16,362 bases of DNA from contig DAOVJU010000010.1 in the NCBI GenBank assembly GCA_030632095.1, positions 1-16,362 on the forward strand, given 5' to 3'. How positions within the stretch are numbered: the first letter of the stretch is position 1; every line of letters starts with the position of its first letter. The notes beneath the pieces are model-generated. The model was not told where the DNA came from. It worked only from the letters and a program-made list of their open reading frames with translations, and made no database searches. This stretch comes from Chlorobiota bacterium (GTDB lineage Bacteria; Bacteroidota; Bacteroidia; Bacteroidales; B39-G9). Below are positions 7,341 to 14,927 of the stretch, piece after piece. Made by a program: the position numbers and the translations under genes.

Positions 7341-8113
7341 GTTTTAAAACTGTTAAATGGATTTTCATATTTGTCTTTCTGGTATTACTGGCCGGAGTTA
7401 TAACAGGCCTTATTAGTTGGTATTACCTGGTAATTGCTTTAGTTTTATATATATCGTTCAATTTTATTCAATCCTTTAGAATCAGGGCTAACTACTATAT
7501 TAAAGCCAATTGCATGGCACAACATACATTAGATAAGATAGCATTGACTTTTGATGATGGCCCGGACACGAAAACACTTGAAATCATGGACATGCTTGAT
7601 GCTTATAATGCAAAAGCATGTTTTTTTATCATTGGTAAAAAGGTAGAACAATACCCTGAAATAGTAAAAGAAATAGACAAGCGTGGGCATATCATCGGGA
7701 ATCATTCATATAAACATAATAATTTGTGTAAATCGCTTTCTGTTAGATCTATCAAAAATGAAATTGAATATACCAATCAACTAATTAAACAAATTATTCA
7801 CAAAGAACCGGCCTTTTTCAGGCCACCATATGGAGTAACTAACCCTTTAATTGCAAAGGCAATAAAATCTTTTTCTATGGATGTGATCGGTTGGTCGATA
7901 CGGTCATTTGATACTTTAAATAAGAAAAACATGTCACTTGCAAAAGTGAAAAGGGAAATAAGTTCGGGGAAAATTATACTTTTGCACGATACATCTCCGG
8001 ATATTTTATGGTTATTGCAAAATATTTTAGAACATTTAAAAGAAAATGGATACGAATTATGTAGTGTTGGAGAGTTATTTGCATTGGAGCCATATAAATC
8101 GGGCAAACAATGA
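7334..8113 (+). CDS. Membrane-anchored polysaccharide deacetylase (NodB / CE4 family)
   Basis: A 259-residue protein with two adjacent N-terminal membrane helices (about 8-28 and 30-47), then a NodB domain. CE4 motifs are intact: TFDDGP (72-77, catalytic Asp74 and metal-binding Asp75), the metal-binding His124 and His128 in NHSYKHN, RPPYG (163-167) and LLHD with His218. The family removes N- or O-acetyl groups from sugars using a divalent metal. The catalytic domain probably lies on the periplasmic face, though topology is not certain. The gene overlaps the upstream one by 7 bp, so it belongs to the same transcription unit. Deacetylases recur in Bacteroidota flexirubin/APE-type clusters, where a substrate could be a sugar head group added by the cluster's glycosyltransferase. 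That link is inference. Confidence 0.93.
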   Translation: MLGFKTVKWIFIFVFLVLLAGVITGLISWYYLVIALVLYISFNFIQSFRIRANYYIKANCMAQHTLDKIALTFDDGPDTKTLEIMDMLDAYNAKACFFIIGKKVEQYPEIVKEIDKRGHIIGNHSYKHNNLCKSLSVRSIKNEIEYTNQLIKQIIHKEPAFFRPPYGVTNPLIAKAIKSFSMDVIGWSIRSFDTLNKKNMSLAKVKREISSGKIILLHDTSPDILWLLQNILEHLKENGYELCSVGELFALEPYKSGKQ

Positions 8114-8150
8114 TAAGAAAAACGTAAGCGTTCATTGGGTTAATAAATAA

Positions 8151-8280
8151 CAAAATCCAAATATCAAATATCAAATAAATCTCAATAACCAAAATATCAA
8201 TATTCAAAGGTGTTTTGAACATTTAATTATTGGTGTTTCTAATTTATTTGTAATTTGGTTATTGTTATTTGGTGTTTTAC
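8151..8280. repeat. AT-rich imperfect inverted-repeat element (about 130 bp) in the central intergenic gap
   Basis: The 219-bp gap 8114-8332 has no gene. Its centre is an imperfect long inverted repeat. The left arm is rich in CCAAATATCAAATATCAAAT and CAATAACCAAAATATC. The right arm reads TTTGTAATTTGGTTATTGTT and TTTGGTGTTTTA, the approximate reverse complement with small gaps. The apex is a cleaner hairpin, TTCAAA (8203-8208) / TTTGAA (8214-8219) with a 5-base loop. Similar CAAAT/ATTTG hairpin elements occur between genes in some Bacteroidota as I recall, but I cannot confirm a family. It may act as a transcript terminator, processing site or attenuator between the two halves of the cluster, or be a miniature mobile repeat. 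No clear promoter box is visible before 8333. Confidence 0.6.
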
Positions 8281-8332
8281 TTATAAATAATTCCTGACTT
8301 TATGAACAAATACTAAATAATACATAATCTTT

Positions 8333-8968
8333 ATGAAAAAAACACACTGGATCATACTATTGCTCTTATTTGGAAAATTGCTTTTAGCACAGGAATCAGA
8401 TTACAAAATACCCGATAATCCTGAAGAGCTTGGAAAGAAGTTAAATGAAATGGCAAACAGCCTTCATACGATAGAAGCAGATTTTGTACAGGAGAAGCAC
8501 ATGGATTTTTTACAAATGGCCATTAAATCTAAAGGGAAGTTTTATTTTAAAAAAAACAACCAGTTGCGTTGGGAATATAATGATCCATATTTGTACGTGA
8601 TCATCATTAATGATGGAAAATTAATCATTCATGATGAAGGCAAAAACACCGAAATTAAGGTGAAAGGCAATAAAATATTCCAACAGGTAAATGACATCAT
8701 TATTGCTTCTGTAAAGGGAGAAATAATGGATGATGACAGATTTAATGTAACTTTACTCGAAAATCAGGATTACTACCTTGTAAAATTGCTGCCAAAAGCT
8801 TCTGAAATGTCTGAAATAATAAAAGAAATGCACATGTTTTTCGATAAGGAAACCATATCTGTTTCAAAAATTAAAATGGTAGAACCCACCAATGATTACA
8901 CACTTATAAATTTTAAGAATAAAAAAATAAATGAACCGATATCTTCTGATATTTTTTCTGTTAATTAA
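8333..8968 (+). CDS. LolA-like periplasmic outer-membrane lipoprotein carrier
   Basis: A 211-residue protein with a Sec signal peptide (Lys-Lys, hydrophobic core, likely cleaved after LLLA, about residue 19). A LolA-type half-barrel domain follows: the NSLHTIEADFVQEKH opening, FYFKKNNQLRWEYNDPY with the conserved Trp, then alternating strands through the C-terminus. LolA proteins carry lipoproteins across the periplasm in a hydrophobic cleft. The version in APE/flexirubin clusters is thought to carry or help place the lipid-like product. The ATG at 8333 is the only start giving a complete signal peptide. The downstream lipoprotein gene overlaps its 3' end by 38 bp, so the two proteins are probably made together. 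A housekeeping LolA role is unlikely given the location. Confidence 0.88.
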   Translation: MKKTHWIILLLLFGKLLLAQESDYKIPDNPEELGKKLNEMANSLHTIEADFVQEKHMDFLQMAIKSKGKFYFKKNNQLRWEYNDPYLYVIIINDGKLIIHDEGKNTEIKVKGNKIFQQVNDIIIASVKGEIMDDDRFNVTLLENQDYYLVKLLPKASEMSEIIKEMHMFFDKETISVSKIKMVEPTNDYTLINFKNKKINEPISSDIFSVN

Positions 8969-9560
8969 TCTTGTTAGTTGTTCACCCTGGAAGAACCTAA
9001 AGCAATCATCAGATACTATTCAGCCATACCCGGTAATAAAATTTGATGATGATCTTAAACTTGTTTATAAGGCAAGTATTGATATGTATAATAAGCATTT
9101 TTCAGGCCTTTTTGTTTTCAGGCAAGTTCCCGGACATACAACCGGGTACATTTTATTTTTATCAGAAGTTGGATTGGAATTTATCAGGTTTAAACAAAAC
9201 GGCACAGAGGTTAATTTGGTACAAGCTGCAGAAGCTTTCAGAAAAAAAGCAATTATTAATACGTTTAAAACATTTATTGAAACACTCATTCACGAAACAA
9301 AAAAGGATAATATTTCAATTCTTGTTAATGCAGAAGATAAGCTCTCTATAGTTGAAAAATTACCAAAAAATATTTATTATTATTATTATTTAAGTGAAAG
9401 TAATAAAGTTGTGAAAATAAGCAGGTTTAAACGTAACAGGCTTAAATACACTATTGATATTGATTATGATAAAAGCACTGAATTTCCAAAAAGTATTAAT
9501 TTCGCTTACAATAATATCAAAGTAACAATTAAACTAACTTTAATTAGTAATGCTGAATAA
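8931..9560 (+). CDS. Small lipoprotein, possible LolB-like partner
   Basis: A 209-residue protein with a lipoprotein signal peptide: MNR, a hydrophobic core, and lipobox LVSC with Cys17 as the lipidated residue, followed by Ser. The mature part is predicted beta-rich with a helical middle and no motif I recognise. APE-type clusters often have a lipoprotein next to the LolA-like gene. LolB shares the LolA fold and accepts cargo at the outer membrane, so a LolB-like receptor for the cluster's product is plausible but not proven by motif. Its start lies 38 bp inside the LolA-like gene, and the dehydratase gene starts 11 bp inside its 3' end. It carries five consecutive Tyr (TAT codons at 9375-9389) in a short trinucleotide tract. 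Confidence 0.82.
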   Translation: MNRYLLIFFLLINLVSCSPWKNLKQSSDTIQPYPVIKFDDDLKLVYKASIDMYNKHFSGLFVFRQVPGHTTGYILFLSEVGLEFIRFKQNGTEVNLVQAAEAFRKKAIINTFKTFIETLIHETKKDNISILVNAEDKLSIVEKLPKNIYYYYYLSESNKVVKISRFKRNRLKYTIDIDYDKSTEFPKSINFAYNNIKVTIKLTLISNAE

Positions 9561-9921
9561 AGGTTTTTTCAATTTTGAGACGGTTAAATTTGATGAGGCT
9601 ACTCTAACCGGACATATTGAGCTAAATAAAGAACATGCAATTTATGATGGGCATTTCCCGGGAACACCTGTAACGCCGGGAGTATGTCAGGTTGAAATGA
9701 TTAAAGAAATATTCTCTGATTTCGTGAAGGAAGAATTACATTTGATAAAGGCCAGGGATATCAAATTTATGAATATGATAAATCCGGCTGAAATAAGGGA
9801 ATTGAATTATATAATATCATTTATTAAAGAAGATGATAATTACAAGATAAACGCTACTCTTAGCAAAGGTGATGTTACATTTTTAAAAATGAGAGGGATT
9901 TTTGGAAAATTACAGGCATAA
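9550..9921 (+). CDS. FabZ-like 3-hydroxyacyl-ACP dehydratase (hot-dog fold)
   Basis: A 123-residue single hot-dog domain. The active-site motif GHFPGTPVTPGVCQVEMIKE is intact, with catalytic His35 and the Glu49 partner 14 residues later, the spacing found in FabZ. The domain is slightly shorter than housekeeping FabZ (about 140-150 residues). It should remove water from 3-hydroxyacyl-ACP to give trans-2-enoyl-ACP. In a cluster with no enoyl reductase, repeated dehydration would build a conjugated polyene. The needed ketoreductase is not in the window. The ATG at 9550 overlaps the upstream stop by 11 bp, and the glycosyltransferase gene starts 20 bp before this stop, so the gene is fully embedded in the operon. 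Assignment as a dehydratase rather than a thioesterase rests on the HFPG motif. Confidence 0.92.
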   Translation: MLNKGFFNFETVKFDEATLTGHIELNKEHAIYDGHFPGTPVTPGVCQVEMIKEIFSDFVKEELHLIKARDIKFMNMINPAEIRELNYIISFIKEDDNYKINATLSKGDVTFLKMRGIFGKLQA

Positions 9922-11065
9922 ATATCAGGATTTGTTCGATGAACAAAAGTGTTGTGTTATTATTCCTACATATAATAATGACAAAACACTTAAAACTGTT
10001 ATTGAAGGAGTATTAAATTGTACACGTAATGTAATTGTTGTAAATGATGGAGCAACAGACAATACACCGCAAATTCTGACAGAATATACAGAGATTAATA
10101 TAAAAAATATTTATCCAAACAAGGGAAAGGGTAATGCTTTAAACCAGGGATTTAAAAAGGCTATGGCATTGGGTTATGATTATGCTGTTACAATTGATTC
10201 AGATGGCCAGCATGATCCTGCGGAACTGCCTGAGTTTTTAGAGAAAATTTCTGAGTGCCCTGACTCGCTTATAGTAGGGGCTAGAAATATGGAACAGGAA
10301 TCAGTGCCCGGAAAAAGTAGTTTTGGACATAAGTTTTCTAATTTCTGGTATTTTGTTGAAACAGGGTTGAAACTACCAGACACGCAATCAGGATATCGGC
10401 TTTATCCATTAAATAAGCTTAAAAAAATGAAGTTCTATACCAGAAAATTTGAATTTGAAATTGAAGTTCTGGTACGGGCAACATGGAAAGGGGTAAATGT
10501 AACAAGTATTCCGGTAACTGTATCCTATGGTACCAAAGAGGAACGGGTATCACATTTCAGGCCATTTAAAGACTTCACACGTGTAAGTATATTAAATACG
10601 GTTTTAGTGCCATTGGCTTTGTTATTCTTTCTGCCCCGTTTATATTTCAGGCGCATAGTTCAAAAAGGATGGCGTGAAGTATTAATTTCAAAACATTCAA
10701 ACTTGAAAATATCCCAGGCTATTGGATTTGGAGTATTTATGGGTATTTTTCCAATTTGGGGTTATCAGATGATAATAGGTGCATCACTTGCTCATGTTAT
10801 GAAGTTAAATAAAGTTCTTGTGCTTATTGCATCTAACATAAGTATTCCACCCATGATACCTTTGATCTTATATTTGAGTTTTAAAGTTGGTGAGTTATTT
10901 GTCAATAAACCGGTTTCTATTGTTTTTGAAAAGACTTTATCTTTGGAGATAATTAAACTCGGGTTGTTTCAATATATTGTTGGTAGTATTATTTTTGCAT
11001 TAATAACAGGTATTTTAGCAGGCTTAATATCAATTGCAGTGCTTTATTTTACCAGAAAGAGATAA
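9902..11065 (+). CDS. GT2 glycosyltransferase fused to a DUF2062 membrane domain
   Basis: A 387-residue protein with two parts. Residues 18-230 form a GT-A family 2 transferase: VIIPTYNN nucleotide-binding strand, VVNDGATDNT, the metal-binding DSDGQHDP (99-106), and QSGYRLYP (162-169) typical of polyprenyl-phosphate mannosyltransferase-like members. Residues about 232-250 and 270-383 are hydrophobic, with the DUF2062 pattern (GFGVFMGIFPIWGYQ; SNISIPPMIPLILY). The start must be TTG at 9902: the frame is closed by TGA at 9890-9892 and no ATG occurs before the catalytic core. It overlaps the dehydratase gene by 20 bp. It likely transfers a sugar to a lipid or polyene acceptor at the inner face of the membrane. 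Donor and acceptor cannot be told from the sequence. GT2-DUF2062 proteins also occur outside such clusters. Confidence 0.9.
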   Translation: MENYRHKYQDLFDEQKCCVIIPTYNNDKTLKTVIEGVLNCTRNVIVVNDGATDNTPQILTEYTEINIKNIYPNKGKGNALNQGFKKAMALGYDYAVTIDSDGQHDPAELPEFLEKISECPDSLIVGARNMEQESVPGKSSFGHKFSNFWYFVETGLKLPDTQSGYRLYPLNKLKKMKFYTRKFEFEIEVLVRATWKGVNVTSIPVTVSYGTKEERVSHFRPFKDFTRVSILNTVLVPLALLFFLPRLYFRRIVQKGWREVLISKHSNLKISQAIGFGVFMGIFPIWGYQMIIGASLAHVMKLNKVLVLIASNISIPPMIPLILYLSFKVGELFVNKPVSIVFEKTLSLEIIKLGLFQYIVGSIIFALITGILAGLISIAVLYFTRKR

Positions 11066-11066
11066 T

Positions 11067-14000
11067 ATGTTTTCATTATTCGATAAGATATATTCCGCAG
11101 TTAAAAGAAAAAGGGCAATTACTATAGTTCTTCTTTTGGTAATTATCGGCCTGAGTATTAACAGTATCAGAAAGCTGAATTTTATCGATGATTTTACTAA
11201 AGTTTTTCCTTTCAGGGAAGAAACACGGGTTTTTAATGATGTATTATCTAATTCTGATTTTTTAAACAGGCTTATTTTCAATATTTCACTGGAAGATTCT
11301 TCTGATTGTTCTACTCAGGATATTATTGCGTTTACCTGTGAGTTTCTGGATAGCATGAACACTTTATTTATACCGCGCTATATTGAGAAACTTTATTTCA
11401 AGGCAGATGAACATATGATGGATGACATGTTTGATGTTTTTTATAATCATTTGCCACTATACATGACCCGCGATGATTATGAAAAACTAGATTCTTTAAT
11501 GCTTGGGAACAGGATGGAAGACCGTATGTTCTCGAATTTTAAATTATTAATGTCCCCTTCAGGCATGGTTGTAGGCAGGTATATTATTAAGGACCCGGTG
11601 CAACTTGTAATGCCTAAACTGAAAATACTGCAAGATGTTCAGGTTGATAAAAGCTTAACGCTGTATAATAGTTATTTTTTCACACAGGATCATAAAAATC
11701 TTCTGTTTTTTGCTTTACCAAGTGATTTAAATAACACCAAAAAAAATACTCAATTTATTGATGAACTTGATGACTTGATCCATGATTTTAAATCAAGATA
11801 TACAAGCATTAATGTTTCATATTATGGGGCCACAGCCATAGCAGTTGCCAATGCCGTACGCATTAAAAATGACATTAAGTTAACAATTACTGTTGTGCTT
11901 ATATTAATTATTCTTTGGCTTGGCGCCTATTTTCGAAATGCAAGGGCAGTGATTATAATTTTTATTCCTGTTGTCATTGGCGGACTTATAGGATTAGGGT
12001 TTTTAACGCTGTTTACAGAAGGCATTTCTATGCTTTCTATAGCCATTGGATCAGTTTTAATAGGAATATCAGTGGATTATTCCCTGCACTTTTTAACACA
12101 TTTTAAACAAACAAATTCCCTGAGGGATACTTTAAAATATGTTTCAGGGCCTGTTTTAATGAGTAGCCTGACAACCGGAACAGCTTTTCTTTGCCTGGTA
12201 TTTTTGTCATCGCAAATACTCAGAGACCTTGGGATATTTGCATCAATCAGTATTTTTACTGCTTCACTGGCAGCGCTGATTATAGTGCCGCAGTTACTAA
12301 AAACAAAAAAACAAGCTGCCAATAAATTACGTACATCTTTTGTTGAAAGGATAGCAGCATATCCATTTGATCAAAAAAAGTATGTCATTTTAATTGTTTT
12401 AATAATCACTTTTATTTTGTTGCCTTTTATTAGTAAAGTTGATTTTGAAGGTGATCTTGAAAAAAGCAATTATTTAAACCAGAAACTAAAGGAAGCAGAA
12501 CATAAAATAAAATCAACCAATGATGTATCAAAACCTATTGTATTTCTTTTCTCTTCGGGTGATAATCTGAATAATGCATTGATTCAACTTGAGAAAGCAA
12601 TACCTTCAGTTAAAGAGCAGGTTAAAGATAAAAAGATAGGTGAAGTATTTACTTTATATAATATTTTGCCATCTGAGGCCAGGCAACAAAAACAAATTGC
12701 CCTTTGGGATGAATACTGGACACAAGAAAAGAAGAAAATATTTACAGATAAATTGGTTGCTGCCGGGCTCAGGTATAGTTTTAAGGAGAATGCATTTCAG
12801 TCTTTTCTAAGCATTATTAATAAAGAATATGAAGTAGTTGAAGCAACAAAACTCTACGAAAAATTTGAGCATCTTATCAGCAATTTCATAATTCCTGTGG
12901 GTGATAGTGTTATGGTTACTTCACTTGTGAAAATTTCCGACCTTTCTAAAAAGAATGTTGTGTATGAAGTTGTGTCTGATTACAAAGGAACTAATGCCTT
13001 CGATAAAAAATTTATTGCTGAATCGCTTTTTGAATATTTAAAGAATGATTTAAGCAAATTAATAACATACTCTCTTATAGTTGTTTTTGTAATTCTTCTC
13101 TTGTTTTTTGGCCGCATAGAATTAGCGGTGGTTACTTTTCTGCCTATGCTAATTAGCTATGGATGGACATTAGGAATTATGGGCATTTCAGGTATTAAAT
13201 TTAATATATTCAATATTATTGTTTCCACCTTTATTTTTGGTTTGGGAATTGATTATTCAATATTTATTACTAAGGGTTTGCTTAATGAATATAAAACCGG
13301 CAAAAAAGATATTATTTCATTCAAGACCTCAATATTACTCTCTTCAATTACTACACTAATGGGAATTGGAGTATTAATATTTGCAAAACACCCTGCTTTA
13401 AAATCTATTGCCCTTCTATCAATAATTGGAATATCATCGGTAGTCTTAATTTCATTTACTGTTCAACCAATGCTGGTTCGGCTGGTTGTTCCTTTAACTG
13501 CCATAAAAGGAAGAAAAATACCTTTATCATTACTTATTTTGACATTATCTACAATAGCATTTCTTAGTTTTGCCTTTACTTCCGTTTTTATAACACTATT
13601 AGTTCCATTCATTTATATCCTTCCATTCCATTTTAGAAAGCGAAGGTTAATTTTGCATTACATTATATGCATAATGAACCGCTTACTGTTGAAAATAAAC
13701 CTTCATGTAAAAGACCGCAAAATTAATTTCGATCCAAAAATATTTGATGAGCCTTCTGTTGTTATCGTAAATCATCAATCGGTAGTTGATTTGTTGATTG
13801 TTATTGGAATATCGCCTAAAATAGTTATCATGGTGAAAGATTGGGTTTGGAATAATTTCTTTTTTGGAATTATTGTCCGTTTTGCTGGTTATATAAATGT
13901 GAGTGAAGGCTACGACACTTATTTACCAAAATTAAAGCAACGAATAGATGAAGGTTATTCAATTTTAGTTTTTCCTGAAGGTTCAAGGTCCAGGGATGGT

Positions 14001-14927
14001 AAAATAAGGCGTTTTCATAAAGGCGCTTTCTTTATGGCTAGAGAATTAAAACTGCCAATTCTTCCGGTAGTTTTACATGGTGTTTTTGATTCGTTGCCTC
14101 CGGGAAGGTTTATTGTTGCCCACGGTACAATGACAATGAAAATACTACCTAAAATAGACCTGTATAGCGGAGAGCATGGAAACACTTATCAGGAAAATAC
14201 AAAATCAATTTTGAAATATTTCAGGGCAGAGCATCAAAAAATGAAAACAGAAAATGAAAACACAGAATATTTCAAACAAAGATTAATGAATAACTATATG
14301 TTTAAAGGCCCTGTAATTGAGAATTATCAACGACTTAAATTATATCTCGATAAATACTATGCAGAATTTCACAGGCTTATACCTGTTGATGCCCGTGTTT
14401 ATGACCTGGGATGTGGTATGGGTGCAATGACCTTAATGCTATCATATACCGGTAATAACAGAATTATTACCGGGATTGATTATGATGAGGATAAAATTGA
14501 GATTGCAAAGAATTGTATCTACGATATCAATAAAATAAATTTTATTTCAGAAGATGTATTAAAGTTTGATTATGAACAGGCTGATGCATTTATTTTGAGT
14601 GATGTACTACATTACTTGCCAAAAGAAAACCAGGGCACATTGCTAAATAAATGTATTGATAAACTTAAAAATAATGGTATAATTGTAATTAGAGATGGTA
14701 ATATAAACGTAAAATCAAAACATGGTATGACAAAACTCAGTGAATTCCTGTCTACAAATATTGGTTTTAATAAAGCTAAAAATAAGCTTTCGTTTATATC
14801 AGATGACTGGTTAAACGAAGTTGCGAAAGAAAAAAAGCTGGAATTTGATATTATTTCAAGTTCACGATATACATCAAATCAAATTTATGTTTTAAGAAAA
14901 ACACCGGATGAAGTACAATCAAAATAG
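11067..14927 (+). CDS. Trifunctional fusion: MMPL/RND exporter, PlsC-type acyltransferase, SAM methyltransferase
   Basis: A 1286-residue fusion. Residues 1 to about 790 are an MMPL-type RND exporter: a helix near 20-35, a large periplasmic domain, helices about 270-410, then the same layout repeated. Each half has the Asp-Tyr pair used in proton coupling (SVDYSLHF, Asp337-Tyr338; GIDYSIFI, Asp729-Tyr730). Two more hydrophobic segments (about 800-850) lead to an acyltransferase domain (about 870-1050) with NHQSVVD (His903, Asp908) and FPEGSRSRDG (969-978), the PlsC motifs. Residues about 1080-1280 are a class I methyltransferase with DLGCGMG (1113-1119). All motifs are intact, so the three activities may be live. 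The ATG at 11067 is 1 bp after the upstream stop; an in-frame TTG at 11034 is less likely. It probably acylates, methylates and exports the product; the order is unknown. Confidence 0.94.
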   Translation: MFSLFDKIYSAVKRKRAITIVLLLVIIGLSINSIRKLNFIDDFTKVFPFREETRVFNDVLSNSDFLNRLIFNISLEDSSDCSTQDIIAFTCEFLDSMNTLFIPRYIEKLYFKADEHMMDDMFDVFYNHLPLYMTRDDYEKLDSLMLGNRMEDRMFSNFKLLMSPSGMVVGRYIIKDPVQLVMPKLKILQDVQVDKSLTLYNSYFFTQDHKNLLFFALPSDLNNTKKNTQFIDELDDLIHDFKSRYTSINVSYYGATAIAVANAVRIKNDIKLTITVVLILIILWLGAYFRNARAVIIIFIPVVIGGLIGLGFLTLFTEGISMLSIAIGSVLIGISVDYSLHFLTHFKQTNSLRDTLKYVSGPVLMSSLTTGTAFLCLVFLSSQILRDLGIFASISIFTASLAALIIVPQLLKTKKQAANKLRTSFVERIAAYPFDQKKYVILIVLIITFILLPFISKVDFEGDLEKSNYLNQKLKEAEHKIKSTNDVSKPIVFLFSSGDNLNNALIQLEKAIPSVKEQVKDKKIGEVFTLYNILPSEARQQKQIALWDEYWTQEKKKIFTDKLVAAGLRYSFKENAFQSFLSIINKEYEVVEATKLYEKFEHLISNFIIPVGDSVMVTSLVKISDLSKKNVVYEVVSDYKGTNAFDKKFIAESLFEYLKNDLSKLITYSLIVVFVILLLFFGRIELAVVTFLPMLISYGWTLGIMGISGIKFNIFNIIVSTFIFGLGIDYSIFITKGLLNEYKTGKKDIISFKTSILLSSITTLMGIGVLIFAKHPALKSIALLSIIGISSVVLISFTVQPMLVRLVVPLTAIKGRKIPLSLLILTLSTIAFLSFAFTSVFITLLVPFIYILPFHFRKRRLILHYIICIMNRLLLKINLHVKDRKINFDPKIFDEPSVVIVNHQSVVDLLIVIGISPKIVIMVKDWVWNNFFFGIIVRFAGYINVSEGYDTYLPKLKQRIDEGYSILVFPEGSRSRDGKIRRFHKGAFFMARELKLPILPVVLHGVFDSLPPGRFIVAHGTMTMKILPKIDLYSGEHGNTYQENTKSILKYFRAEHQKMKTENENTEYFKQRLMNNYMFKGPVIENYQRLKLYLDKYYAEFHRLIPVDARVYDLGCGMGAMTLMLSYTGNNRIITGIDYDEDKIEIAKNCIYDINKINFISEDVLKFDYEQADAFILSDVLHYLPKENQGTLLNKCIDKLKNNGIIVIRDGNINVKSKHGMTKLSEFLSTNIGFNKAKNKLSFISDDWLNEVAKEKKLEFDIISSSRYTSNQIYVLRKTPDEVQSK

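Noticed and set aside
8156..8180. Short CAAATAT direct repeats that could suggest a CRISPR-like array
   Set aside because: The units are 7-8 bp with no unique spacers and sit in the arm of an inverted repeat.
9375..9389. Five TAT codons in a row, possible phase-variable repeat in the lipoprotein gene
   Set aside because: The unit is a trinucleotide, so changes in copy number keep the frame and only alter the number of Tyr residues. The tract is too short to argue for switching.
11034..11066. TTG start for the trifunctional fusion
   Set aside because: The ATG at 11067 follows the upstream stop by 1 bp and starts a normal MMPL N-terminus.
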